Source of the DNA: Candidatus Nitrosotalea sinensis
Lineage (GTDB): Archaea > Thermoproteota > Nitrososphaeria > Nitrososphaerales > Nitrosopumilaceae
Direction of reading: 5' to 3'
Assembly (NCBI RefSeq): GCF_900143675.1
Contig: NZ_FRFC01000004.1
Span: forward strand, 62,001 to 126,000
DNA length: 64,000 nucleotides
Shown here piece by piece: positions 45,458 through 53,577 of this stretch (position 1 is the first letter of the stretch; the number at the start of each line of letters is the position of its first letter). Below the pieces are notes generated by a model. That model was not told the DNA's origin. It did no database searches and saw only the letters and a list, made by a program, of their open reading frames with translations. Position numbers and translations under genes: made by a program.

Positions 45458-45871
45458 ATGGACTGCCTGTTCTGTGACATCGTAAAACGAAAACAAGATG
45501 CGCACATTATCTATGAAGATGATTCCCACATTGCAATAATGGACAAGTACCCAATACAAAATGGCCATTCACTTGTAATGCCAAAACTACACCATGAAAA
45601 AATAATAGACATGTCAAATGACGAGGTAGGCCAATTGTTTTCACGAGTCCCGATAGTTGCGCGAGGAATACTTGCAGCAACAGGTGCAGACGGCTTTAAC
45701 ATTGGACAGAACAATGGCAAGTCTGCAAACCAGATAATCCCTCATGTACATGTTCACGTAATTCCAAGATACCAAAAAGTTGGAAACACTTGGGCAAGAA
45801 GGATGATTGCATCAAATGGCGATCTTGACACTCTTGCAAAAAAGATTCGAGACAATATCTCATCAAGATAA
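45458..45871 (+). CDS. HIT family nucleotide hydrolase
   Basis: A histidine-triad protein of about 137 residues with the motif HVHVHVIPRY near the end, CLFCDIVKRK at the start (Hint type with zinc-type CxxC) and GFNIGQNNGKSANQIIPH. Such enzymes hydrolyse AMP-linked substrates. The ATG at 45458 coincides with the transcription start predicted from TATAAATAAAA at 45428-45438; an ATG four codons upstream is also open. The 3' end overlaps the thioredoxin gene by 9 nt. Confidence 0.92.
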   Translation: MDCLFCDIVKRKQDAHIIYEDDSHIAIMDKYPIQNGHSLVMPKLHHEKIIDMSNDEVGQLFSRVPIVARGILAATGADGFNIGQNNGKSANQIIPHVHVHVIPRYQKVGNTWARRMIASNGDLDTLAKKIRDNISSR

Positions 45872-46195
45872 TTCTGATACAATAGAGTCCATGTCTGATT
45901 TTGTCAGGCCAATACTTTTCTTTGCATCCTTTCTTGATATTATTTTACCATTCTCAAAGACAATCATTGTAGGAACTGCTTGGATGTTGAATCTGTCCCA
46001 GAGTGGGTTTTCATCTTCATCTATGATGGAGCCAAACTTGTTTGCCTTTTCAATCTTGGCTGACTCGAACGTGGGTTTAAAGTTGGCACAATATGGGCAC
46101 CATGTAGCATAAAATAATACCACTGACTTTTTATTGCTTGACAAAACCTTTGAATCAAATTCTTCTGGTTTTACATGCTCCATGGTATAATACAA
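45863..46195 (-). CDS. Thioredoxin-like protein
   Basis: A 110-residue thioredoxin fold with active site FYATWCPYCANFKP and the cis-proline in QAVPTMIVFENGK. There is no signal peptide, so it is cytoplasmic. It lies on the same strand as prf1, dsbA and a winged-helix regulator. The WCPYC centre differs from classical WCGPC and is nearer to glutaredoxin-like or other thioredoxin relatives. Confidence 0.9.
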   Translation of the reverse strand: MYYTMEHVKPEEFDSKVLSSNKKSVVLFYATWCPYCANFKPTFESAKIEKANKFGSIIDEDENPLWDRFNIQAVPTMIVFENGKIISRKDAKKSIGLTKSDMDSIVSELS

Positions 46196-46225
46196 CTCTG
46201 GAAATTATTTAGAGATATGTTTTGA

Positions 46226-47500
46226 CTATTGGTTTGGATTGTATCTCAAAAATGCCCCGACCTTGCCAATGCTTGACAGCATTGTACCATACTCTGTTGC
46301 ACCTGTGATTACCTCCACCTTGGCACCTGCCTGGCCTGCAAGCAAGTCAAGATAATCTACAATATCTCGCTCTGATGATTCTAAATCCATGCTCTTGCAG
46401 CTTGGACATGGCTTGCTTAGCAACTCTTGAATTCTCGGGATTACTTTTGCACGGTCAAGTATCTCTGTCTGTACATTCTGACACCTCTTACAAGTAATGT
46501 CTATTTTTCTCAAATTGGTGTCATCTGTGATTAATACTGTTTGCACCACGTTTCTTTTGAGAAGATCAATAATGTCATTCAAGCCGTAAATTGCAAGGCC
46601 TCTTGAGAAATGAATATCGCTGAACAGCTTGTCAACCAACTTCTTTTCTTCTACCATTCTATAATCATTCAAAATGTCATGAGCCTTGGTGAATGCCTCT
46701 CGGACTCCCTCTGCACCTGCATACGAGCAGTCAAGTGTAGCAAGTACGTTGTTTTGCAATCTGTATTCCAGATAATTTTCTTTAAGAAAATTCTCCTTTG
46801 TGGGTCCGGGGCCTGACACTATGAGGCCTTTTACTGGATAAATGTCGATGAAATATTCTCTAGTGGTATGCGCAACTCTGTTATAGTATTCGTTTAATTC
46901 CATCTCTCTGAGTCTCTCAAATCTTCTTGCAGACTGGCCTCCCTGTCTGTGCTTTCCTGCTACACCTGATGATGTCTCAGACAATACGTCTAGCTTGTCT
47001 CCGCGCAACAGTCCCCATCCTGCATCTTTTGCATCAAGTGCCAAAAATCCAATCATGTTGTCGTCTTTTAGCATGTCTTTTAGAATGTCAACATGGAAAT
47101 GATCATCGCACCTGTACAGGAATGTCTGCAACTCTTTTGGAGGCTCTATCTCAAATAGTTTGATTACCTCACTTCCAATGGGTCCACCACCTGGCGGTGG
47201 AAGTGCACCGCAAAACATGACAAGGCCCTTATCAGGAGTTGACTTGTAGAGTTTGAGTCTCTGGATTACCCTAGACAATGCATCAACAACATGAGTCCTT
47301 GTAAGGTCAGACTTGATATTGTCTGCAGTGCCTTGCTCCTCTCTTAGGTTGTTTATGACTTCATGCAACGCCTTTTTCGGAGGGACATATAGCGTGATTA
47401 ATTCAGTACCGCGTCCTGAATGATCAGACAATTCTTCAAGCATCTTTCGAAGCTTGTATAATTTTACAGAATCTTGTTTTTCAATCTTGGGCTTGACCAT
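46226..47500 (-). CDS. prf1: Peptide chain release factor aRF1
   Basis: Recognises all three stop codons and triggers peptide release. The 424 residues have the NIKS motif in TADNIKSDLTRTHV, the GGQ motif in KHRQGGQSARRFERLRE, and a zinc-like pair of CxxC motifs in ITCKRCQNVQ and KPCPSCKSM in the C-terminal domain. It begins 11 nt downstream of the DsbA-like gene. Confidence 0.96.
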   Translation of the reverse strand: MVKPKIEKQDSVKLYKLRKMLEELSDHSGRGTELITLYVPPKKALHEVINNLREEQGTADNIKSDLTRTHVVDALSRVIQRLKLYKSTPDKGLVMFCGALPPPGGGPIGSEVIKLFEIEPPKELQTFLYRCDDHFHVDILKDMLKDDNMIGFLALDAKDAGWGLLRGDKLDVLSETSSGVAGKHRQGGQSARRFERLREMELNEYYNRVAHTTREYFIDIYPVKGLIVSGPGPTKENFLKENYLEYRLQNNVLATLDCSYAGAEGVREAFTKAHDILNDYRMVEEKKLVDKLFSDIHFSRGLAIYGLNDIIDLLKRNVVQTVLITDDTNLRKIDITCKRCQNVQTEILDRAKVIPRIQELLSKPCPSCKSMDLESSERDIVDYLDLLAGQAGAKVEVITGATEYGTMLSSIGKVGAFLRYNPNQ

Positions 47501-47511
47501 AATATCACCAG

Positions 47512-48159
47512 TTAACTAGTTTGGAATTTATCAATGACTTGCTGGAATACCGACAAGGGCTGGGCTCCGACTATCTTTGTGATGTCCTTGGAGTTGAACA
47601 CCACAAATGACGGTGTGCCATCAATGCCTATAGTGTTTCCGAATTTTTGATTGTCAAGCACCTTTTGCTCATATTTATTGTCAGACAAGCACTTGTCAAA
47701 TGTACTCAAGTCAAGTCCCACTGTTGTGGCAAATGTATCAAGAGACTTTTGGTTTACCCATCCAGTTTTTTCTCCTCCCCAGTTTTTGTACAACTCGTCA
47801 TGGTACTGCCAGTACTTGCCCTGGTCTCCTGCACAATATGCCGCATCTGCAGCAAAGACAGAGTCAGGACCATTTAGTGGATAGTCCCGGAATACAAAGT
47901 TGACCTTGCCGGTATCGACATATTGTTGAAGCAATGCATCTTTTGTATTTTGATGGAATAGGTGGCAGTATGTACATTGATAATCTCCAAACTCTACTAT
48001 TGTTACCTTGGCATTTGGATCACCTAGCATTGGCGAGCCATTTTGCACAAGCATCTGTGGTGTCAACTCATTTGACTTGCTCTCATGCGGAGTTGTCATG
48101 TATAATACGGCAATTATTGTAATGACTATTGGTATTGCTACAAAATAGATTCTTTTCAC
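47512..48159 (-). CDS. Membrane-anchored DsbA-like thiol oxidoreductase
   Basis: A 215-residue thioredoxin-fold protein with an N-terminal membrane anchor (IYFVAIPIVITIIAVLYM). The active site is EFGDYQCTYCHLFHQ (CxxC), the helical insert has DAAYCAGDQGKYWQYHDELY, and the cis-proline is in GIDGTPSFVVF. It probably oxidises or isomerises disulfides outside the membrane. It lies between a winged-helix regulator gene and prf1 on the same strand. Confidence 0.92.
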   Translation of the reverse strand: MKRIYFVAIPIVITIIAVLYMTTPHESKSNELTPQMLVQNGSPMLGDPNAKVTIVEFGDYQCTYCHLFHQNTKDALLQQYVDTGKVNFVFRDYPLNGPDSVFAADAAYCAGDQGKYWQYHDELYKNWGGEKTGWVNQKSLDTFATTVGLDLSTFDKCLSDNKYEQKVLDNQKFGNTIGIDGTPSFVVFNSKDITKIVGAQPLSVFQQVIDKFQTS

Positions 48160-48197
48160 TTTTTTAAATGAATTTTCTTTGAATATTAACTATTTGA

Positions 48198-48527
48198 CTA
48201 GTTTGGGCTGAGAGTTATTGTAGGCTCGGGTTTTTTTATGCTGATTTCCGCCCTGCTTATCCTGCTCTTGTAGACCTTGAATTTTTTTCCGCTCTCTGAG
48301 AGCACCCACTTGTCCACCTTGACAAGTGTCAGCTCCTCAAGATCTGCAATTTTTTTATACACTGAGCTTAACGGAATCCTGTACTTTTCTGACAACTCCA
48401 ATGCCGTCATGCCTTCTTTTACTATTGAAAACAATATGGAACGTGATTGCACATCTGCAAGCGCTTCCAAAATTTTCTGGTTAATGTCATATTTTTTTAA
48501 TTGCGACAGTGGAACTTTTTTCTTCAA
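48198..48527 (-). CDS. Small winged-helix transcriptional regulator
   Basis: A 109-residue protein with a winged helix: KILEALADVQSRSILFSIV, GMTALELSEKYRIPLSSVYKKIADLEELTLVKV, then a wing DKWVLSESGKKFKVYKSRI. It resembles ArsR/TrmB-type archaeal regulators. No metal-binding Cys or His set is obvious. The start is TTG, about 5 nt from the predicted transcription start. It faces a ZIP transporter gene across a 131-nt region with paired palindromes, so control of metal uptake is likely. Confidence 0.8.
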   Translation of the reverse strand: MKKKVPLSQLKKYDINQKILEALADVQSRSILFSIVKEGMTALELSEKYRIPLSSVYKKIADLEELTLVKVDKWVLSESGKKFKVYKSRISRAEISIKKPEPTITLSPN

Positions 48528-48538
48528 TATTTTTTGAA

Positions 48539-48552
48539 TTAGGCAAGCCTAA
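48539..48552. promoter_or_regulatory. TTAGGC-type palindrome at the regulator promoter
   Basis: TTAGGCAAGCCTAA is a perfect inverted repeat placed between the regulator gene's TATA box (GTTTAAATAG on minus, 48553-48562) and its start. It resembles DtxR/IdeR-type metal boxes (half-site TTAGG). A diverged copy is at the ZIP promoter. Confidence 0.6.
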
Positions 48553-48591
48553 CTATTTAAACGACACGAGTTATTCTATGTCTTTAGAATG

Positions 48592-48617
48592 ACTGGTTCC
48601 AAGTTTTTGGAACTAGT
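48592..48617. promoter_or_regulatory. 26-bp near-perfect palindrome upstream of the ZIP gene
   Basis: The arms ACTGGTTCCAA and TTGGAACTAGT surround a 4-nt core; only one of the eleven pairs is a G-T mismatch. It sits upstream of the ZIP TATA box (48624-48633) and could bind a dimeric regulator distinct from the TTAG-box protein. Confidence 0.55.
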
Positions 48618-48634
48618 TAGTGATTTAAATAAAG

Positions 48635-48648
48635 TTAGCTTATCCTAA
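48635..48648. promoter_or_regulatory. Second TTAG...CCTAA box at the ZIP promoter
   Basis: TTAGCTTATCCTAA keeps the outer TTAG and CCTAA of the box at 48539. It occupies the equivalent place, between the ZIP TATA box (48624-48633) and the TTG start at 48659. Repression by a metal-bound regulator is a reasonable inference. Confidence 0.5.
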
Positions 48649-48658
48649 TAAAATTACA

Positions 48659-49507
48659 TTGATTGATTACTGGCAGCTATTGGTTCTTGGTGCCATAGCG
48701 GGATTTACAATATTCCTAGGGTTGCCAGTTGCAGCACTTCAAAACCTCAGTCACAAAAAGAAGGGGTTCCTTAATGCATTTGCACTTGGAATCCTGGTAT
48801 TTTTGATAATTGATGTGTTCAGTCATGGATGGGAGACTGCATCAACTGCAGCAACAGATGCGGCAGCAGGAAAAGGCCCTGTGGGAATCGCAGTAGTTGA
48901 TCTTGCCGCATTGTTTGGAGGAATTGCAATTGGATTGCTTGGACTGATGATATATGAATCAAAATTTATGACAAAAAGTTTTCCGCAGATTTTATCACTT
49001 GAAAATCTAAAGGAAGGGGATGATCACTTACACAAACTCTTCCATGAAGCAAATGCATACAAGCTTGCAACAATGATTGCAGTAGGAATTGGTGCACATA
49101 ATTTCAGTGAAGGACTGGCAATAGGTCAGTCTTATGTTGCAGGAGAAATTGGACTTGCTATAATATTGATTATAGGATTTGGAGCTCATAATGCAACAGA
49201 AGGATTTGGAATTGCAGGACCATTGACAGGAATATTGCAGAGGCCAAATGCCAAGTTTCTTGCCAAGGTAGGGCTTATTGGAGGAGGCCCTACATTTGTT
49301 GGAACAATGCTTGGTAGTTTGTGGATATCAGACATTGCATACATCTTGTTCTTGTCAATGGCAGGAGGTGCGCTAGTCTATGTCTCCATGCTGATGTACA
49401 ATTCAGGACGAAAACATACAACTAACAATGTAATGATGATTGGAATCTTTGTTGGTCTGTGTGCCGGATTTATCACTGATCTTATAGTGACACTTGGCGG
49501 AGCTTAG
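48659..49507 (+). CDS. ZIP family metal transporter
   Basis: A 282-residue membrane protein with about eight hydrophobic helices. The metal-binding helices carry GIGAHNFSEGLAIGQ and GFGAHNATEGFGIAG, the HNxxEG signatures of ZIP helices IV and V. A loop has DDHLHKLFHEANAY. It imports zinc, iron or manganese. The start is TTG, about 5 nt from the predicted transcription start, and the promoter has TTAG-box and palindrome elements shared with the divergent winged-helix gene. Confidence 0.92.
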   Translation: MIDYWQLLVLGAIAGFTIFLGLPVAALQNLSHKKKGFLNAFALGILVFLIIDVFSHGWETASTAATDAAAGKGPVGIAVVDLAALFGGIAIGLLGLMIYESKFMTKSFPQILSLENLKEGDDHLHKLFHEANAYKLATMIAVGIGAHNFSEGLAIGQSYVAGEIGLAIILIIGFGAHNATEGFGIAGPLTGILQRPNAKFLAKVGLIGGGPTFVGTMLGSLWISDIAYILFLSMAGGALVYVSMLMYNSGRKHTTNNVMMIGIFVGLCAGFITDLIVTLGGA

Positions 49508-49509
49508 TA

Positions 49510-50535
49510 TCAAGTAACTATCTTTGAGATGCTATTCTTGCTTTCGGCATTTTTGACCTCTCTTGCTATTCTTCTTCCCATGCTCATTGGCTCGTTATAG
49601 AGAAGTGACGAATATGGGGAACCGTCTACATAGAGATTGGTACCTGCAACTATGCGCGCAGAAAACTCAAATGCGGTAAATTTCCCATTCTCATCATAGA
49701 CTCCTTCCAGGCAGAATGGTCCTGGCATACCAGGGGCGACAAGTCTTTTTGCAGCATCTACAAATCTCTCGCCCATTGCGTAGACGTCTTCTAACAATGA
49801 TTCTCTTAATACCAGAGGGCTGTTGCCTACCACATTAAATGACGGAATCAAATCAACATCAATTTGCTCCTGAGCTGGAATCCTACCAAGACCGTCAATG
49901 TCTGATTCATATCTTCTGTCAACGCCGAAAAATTCTAGCTCACCTGATAATTCAGAATAGAAATACTGTAAATATGCTGACACTCCAAGAGCATACTCTT
50001 GCAAGTACAAGTCTTGATCTCCTCTGATAATTCCATCTCTTACTAGTTTGTCACGCTTTTTGATGTAATCTTCCTGGTTTGTTGCAAGAAAATATCCCTT
50101 TCCTCCTGCTGCACCGTGTCTTTTTGCAATTGTCAATCCCTTGATATGTTCAGGTCCTGGCAGTGATTGTGGAATTTTTAGTTTTGATTCTACCATGAGT
50201 TTTTCTTTCATGTTCCTGTCTGACTCCCATCGTAGAATCCACTTGTTTCCAAAAATTGGAGTCTTGATGGATTCAATCTCTGATGAATCCATCTGGGCAA
50301 TCAGGGTTCCATGTGGAATTATTATTGCATTATTTTCTTTTAGAATGTTGGCGCATCTTTGCTCCATTACTTCTTTAAATGAATCAACCAGAACATATTC
50401 ATCGATAAACTGGAATCGCTTGTATAGTCTTTCACGTCTTTTTTCACATACTAGAATTGTCTTGAAACCCTCGTCTTTTGCACCTTTGAGGACCTGGAGT
50501 GCACAATGTGAGCCAAGTGTTGCAATTGATGTCAT
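49510..50535 (-). CDS. purP: Formate-dependent IMP pathway enzyme PurP (FAICAR synthetase)
   Basis: The archaeal enzyme that formylates AICAR using formate and ATP. The 341 residues show IATLGSHCALQVLKGAKDEGF, an ATP-grasp core with TIAKRHGAAGGKGYFLA, YLQEYALGVSAYLQYFYS and the metal site FCLEGVYDENGKFTAFEFSARIVAGTN. It is the first part of a possible run with the 71-residue protein and rlmN upstream on the same strand. Confidence 0.92.
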   Translation of the reverse strand: MTSIATLGSHCALQVLKGAKDEGFKTILVCEKRRERLYKRFQFIDEYVLVDSFKEVMEQRCANILKENNAIIIPHGTLIAQMDSSEIESIKTPIFGNKWILRWESDRNMKEKLMVESKLKIPQSLPGPEHIKGLTIAKRHGAAGGKGYFLATNQEDYIKKRDKLVRDGIIRGDQDLYLQEYALGVSAYLQYFYSELSGELEFFGVDRRYESDIDGLGRIPAQEQIDVDLIPSFNVVGNSPLVLRESLLEDVYAMGERFVDAAKRLVAPGMPGPFCLEGVYDENGKFTAFEFSARIVAGTNLYVDGSPYSSLLYNEPMSMGRRIAREVKNAESKNSISKIVT

Positions 50536-50561
50536 GATATCAAACCTATTTTTGCGGTTAT

Positions 50562-50777
50562 TTATGAAAGTTCCATGGGTCTAGTTGAGATAAATGCAAA
50601 AACATCATCGATCAAGTCCATGGACAGGTCTTGCTTGTATTCTTGAGGGATATTTTTTATGATAAAATCAATCACTGATTGGTTCTGCGGTACTTCGCCT
50701 TGCTCTGCCCTTTCTGAATATACTCGAACCAAGTGAGATACAATTATTGCAGTTTTTTCCTTGCTTGAGAGGACCAT
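50562..50777 (-). CDS. Small conserved-looking protein, 71 residues
   Basis: An all-helical acidic protein: SSKEKTAIIVSHLVRVYSER, then QNQSVIDFIIKNIPQEY and LSMDLIDDVFAFIS. It has no Cys and no membrane segment. It lies between purP (26 nt) and rlmN (20 nt) on the same strand. I do not recognise the family; the spacing and codon pattern support it as a real gene. Confidence 0.62.
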   Translation of the reverse strand: MVLSSKEKTAIIVSHLVRVYSERAEQGEVPQNQSVIDFIIKNIPQEYKQDLSMDLIDDVFAFISTRPMELS

Positions 50778-50797
50778 GAATTTGGTACTCTGTCTTT

Positions 50798-51880
50798 TTA
50801 ATTTAGAGGTTTTGTAGGCTTGATCTTCTGTATTGTATCAGTTCTCAACTGACCGCAAGCGGCTGCAATTTCTACTCCTTTTTCCACGCGGACTGTGCAG
50901 TTTACACCTCCATCACGGAGTATCTGTTGGAATGCCAAGACTCGTTTTCTGGCAGGACGGCTGTATCCTCCGGCTGTGGGGTTCATCGGGATCAAGTTTA
51001 CGTGTGCTCCGTTTCCCTTGAGCAGGCTTGCAAGTTCTGATGCTACCTGGTTTGAATCGTTGATTCCATCAATTAGTGCATATTCAAAAGTAACACGACG
51101 GCCTGTTTTTTTGAAATAACGTTTTGCTTCTGAAATCAAATCTTCAACTGAGTGTGGTCCTGCAGTTGGCACAAGATGTTTTCTCAACTGGTTGTTTGGA
51201 GCATGCAAGGATATGGCAAGCTTTACCTGGATGTTTTCATCTGCAAGACGGTCAATTCCTGATATGACACCTACTGTTGAGATTGTAATGTTTCTCTGTC
51301 CTAGACCAAATGCCCTCTCATGTGTCAGAATTTTGATGGCTCGAATTGTCTCATCATAGTTTGCAAGTGGCTCCCCCATACCCATAAAGACTAAGTTTGT
51401 GACATGCTCTTTTCTTTTCTGTAAAATCCTGGAGAAGTGAAGTACTTGGCAGACAATCTCTTCGGCTTTGAGATTTTTTTCAAAACCCATCTGACCTGTT
51501 GCACAAAAGACACAGCCCATGGGACAACCAACTTGGGTTGACACACATACGGTTGATCGTGGATGTGTCTTGTCTTGTCTTGGGTCGTATTGCATCAGTA
51601 CTGTCTCAATCATTGTTTTATCATCAAACTTGAGTAGAAGTTTTGTGGTATGTCCGTCCTCACTTACAATCTGGCTTATCTCATCTTCTTGACCTATGGT
51701 ATATCCCAATGATGTCAATGCGTCTCGCATGGCGGTTGGAATCTGTTTTAGGTCTGAGATTTTTCTTGGAAAATTATGATACAAGGAATGGAGCAACTGG
51801 TCTGCACGATATCGTGGCTGTCCTAGGTTTGCGACTAGATCATCAATTTCCTCAGGTAATAATCTGTACAAACTTGGCAT
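50798..51880 (-). CDS. rlmN: 23S rRNA (adenine-C2) methyltransferase RlmN-like radical SAM enzyme
   Basis: A 360-residue radical SAM methylase. The cluster cysteines are in QVGCPMGCVFCATGQMGF. Other family blocks are NLVFMGMGEPLANYD, ITISTVGVISGID, KLAISLHAPN and FEYALIDGINDS. The conserved C-terminal Cys is in EIAAACGQLR. The bacterial enzyme methylates A2503 of 23S rRNA and some tRNAs. Its presence in an archaeon suggests ancient transfer from bacteria; Cfr-type activity is an alternative. Confidence 0.93.
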   Translation of the reverse strand: MPSLYRLLPEEIDDLVANLGQPRYRADQLLHSLYHNFPRKISDLKQIPTAMRDALTSLGYTIGQEDEISQIVSEDGHTTKLLLKFDDKTMIETVLMQYDPRQDKTHPRSTVCVSTQVGCPMGCVFCATGQMGFEKNLKAEEIVCQVLHFSRILQKRKEHVTNLVFMGMGEPLANYDETIRAIKILTHERAFGLGQRNITISTVGVISGIDRLADENIQVKLAISLHAPNNQLRKHLVPTAGPHSVEDLISEAKRYFKKTGRRVTFEYALIDGINDSNQVASELASLLKGNGAHVNLIPMNPTAGGYSRPARKRVLAFQQILRDGGVNCTVRVEKGVEIAAACGQLRTDTIQKIKPTKPLN

Positions 51881-51922
51881 TTGTCTTTTTGATATGGTTT
51901 TGCAGATATGACTCTTGTGAAG

Positions 51923-52750
51923 TTATGGTCTTCCTGCATCTTGCCAGTATTTTTCCCAGTTTGTCGCTATTTGGTTTTGTGCAGTTGCCAAGTCCATTGT
52001 ACCAGAGCAGACTTGCTTGTGTAGATAGTTTTCAAACTTGTCCTTGTCAAATGAACTTGGAGTTGTATTGTGTGGCTCTGGCCAAAGATTTTTGATATCA
52101 GTTGGGTTTCCTCCTACCTCTAATGGAATTAGATGATCAAACTCATAGTTTTTTGGACTGTCTGTAAATCCATATGCGTCCATCATCTTGAGTTTTAGTG
52201 GCTCTGTGTATGATACTGGCGGTCTTACAGTCTTGGTGTATCCTGGAACGCATATTGTAGAGTCAATGTTATCTTGTGTCACACGTGGGTCGATTGCCCC
52301 TGGTGTACAATTTGGATCTGGTAAAATTCCGTCTTCTTGAGCAGTACATGTAGTTGGAATGATATCAGGTGTCACTGTTTGAGAATTTTGTTCTGATTTT
52401 TGTGTGGCATTTGTCTGTATGATTCCTGTTTGTACTAGATACTCTATTCCTTTGACAAAATCTGAATCATTGATGGTCCCATTTACCCATTGTTCCGCAT
52501 TGTTTTTTATCCATTTTGGGATGTGCTTTGAAGTTGCTTGCATTTTGGGTATAGATTGGATCTTGATTACTCCTTGTTGTACTAGATATTCAATTCCTTT
52601 TGTAAAATCATTATCCTGAATTGTTCCTTCTGACCAAAACTTGGCATTTTTCTTTATCCATGATGGGATGTTGTAATCTTGGGAAAAAGAAGGGGTTGTA
52701 CTACATATGACTAGGCTCAATACAAGAAGAAATAGAATGAAATTTTTCAA
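51923..52750 (-). CDS. Secreted HNH-nuclease-like protein with two Trp-rich modules
   Basis: A 275-residue protein with a signal peptide (FILFLLVLSLVICSTTPSFSQ). Residues about 28-110 are two Trp-rich modules (IPSWIKKNAKFWSEGTIQDND and IPKWIKNNAEQWVNGTINDSD, each ending GIEYLVQ). The C-terminal domain has Cys pairs and YEFDHLIPLEVGGNPTDIKN followed by LWPEPHN, a D-H ... N-x2-N pattern typical of secreted HNH endonucleases. It may degrade extracellular DNA for nutrients or defence. The start is TTG. It is head-to-head with a second HNH gene. Confidence 0.8.
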   Translation of the reverse strand: MKNFILFLLVLSLVICSTTPSFSQDYNIPSWIKKNAKFWSEGTIQDNDFTKGIEYLVQQGVIKIQSIPKMQATSKHIPKWIKNNAEQWVNGTINDSDFVKGIEYLVQTGIIQTNATQKSEQNSQTVTPDIIPTTCTAQEDGILPDPNCTPGAIDPRVTQDNIDSTICVPGYTKTVRPPVSYTEPLKLKMMDAYGFTDSPKNYEFDHLIPLEVGGNPTDIKNLWPEPHNTTPSSFDKDKFENYLHKQVCSGTMDLATAQNQIATNWEKYWQDAGRP

Positions 52751-52760
52751 GAATTTTTAC

Positions 52761-52929
52761 AAATAATTCCCAATAAATAATTGATGCTAAATCAGACAAA
52801 TATATCGACAAGGAGTAGAAAAGGATCTCTCTCGATTACGAACAAAAATTCGTACTGTCTATGTTATAGAATACATTATGATTTGTTGGGAATTATTTAT
52901 TTTTTAGTATCAGAAAAATAATTCTGATA
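52761..52929. promoter_or_regulatory. Divergent control region between two HNH genes
   Basis: Two inverted elements are seen. AAATAATTCCCAA (52761-52773) is repeated in reverse complement as TTGGGAATTATTT (52886-52898), one copy near each gene. TATCAGAA-N6-TTCTGATA (52908-52929) is a perfect 8-bp palindrome overlapping the predicted transcription start of the rightward gene. Together they suggest co-ordinated control. The middle (about 52775-52885) is AT-rich with no gene. Confidence 0.5.
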
Positions 52930-52934
52930 AACAT

Positions 52935-53480
52935 TTGACAGGATTATTTACATCCAAAGAGGAAAAACAAGCCAGAAAAGAACTTGAGAATAAGGTGAAG
53001 ATTCTCTTGAAAAAGTATGAGTTGGATGATATGCAGAAACTCTGTCAAAATGTTATTGGAAAGGAGCCTAAACCATGGAGAAAATACGGTGAAGAATACC
53101 CTGTGAAAGGAGGGACAATTCAAAATTATTATCCGCCTGATAGGGGAGATTTCGAAGATTTCATTTGGGATCATATGAAGAAAAAAGAGATAACCTATGA
53201 ACAAATTCAAGATTATGCCATACGCCATAATCTAGTTCCGCGAAATTACTTTTCTGATAGACCTAATCTTGGTTCCTCTAACAACATTAGAAGAGGATTT
53301 TCACAATTGATAAAGGATGAAGTTTTGGAAAAGCAGAAAGGAAAATGTGCAAACTGTGAAAAACATTCTGCTTCTTTTCAATTCGATCACATCGATGGAA
53401 ATAGAAACAATAATTCTTCTGATAATTGTCAAGCCCTTTGTCCGAATTGTCACGACGTTAAAAGTCGTAATTTAGATTGA
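52935..53480 (+). CDS. HNH endonuclease domain protein, cytoplasmic
   Basis: A 181-residue protein from a TTG start with no signal peptide. The N-terminal 120 residues are charged and helical with no known motif. The C-terminus is a classical HNH domain: GKCANCEKHSASFQFDHIDG, NRNNNSSDNCQALCPNCHD, with two CxxC zinc pairs and the D-H catalytic pair. It could be a restriction-type, homing-type or repair nuclease. The neighbouring gene is a secreted HNH protein in the opposite direction. Confidence 0.85.
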   Translation: MTGLFTSKEEKQARKELENKVKILLKKYELDDMQKLCQNVIGKEPKPWRKYGEEYPVKGGTIQNYYPPDRGDFEDFIWDHMKKKEITYEQIQDYAIRHNLVPRNYFSDRPNLGSSNNIRRGFSQLIKDEVLEKQKGKCANCEKHSASFQFDHIDGNRNNNSSDNCQALCPNCHDVKSRNLD

Positions 53481-53577
53481 TCCTCTTTGTAAATTAGTTA
53501 ACCCTATTTTTTCAAAAAATGTCCATTTTTACCCATTTATCAGAAAGATCGACCTACCAAATACACCAAATCTCCTC

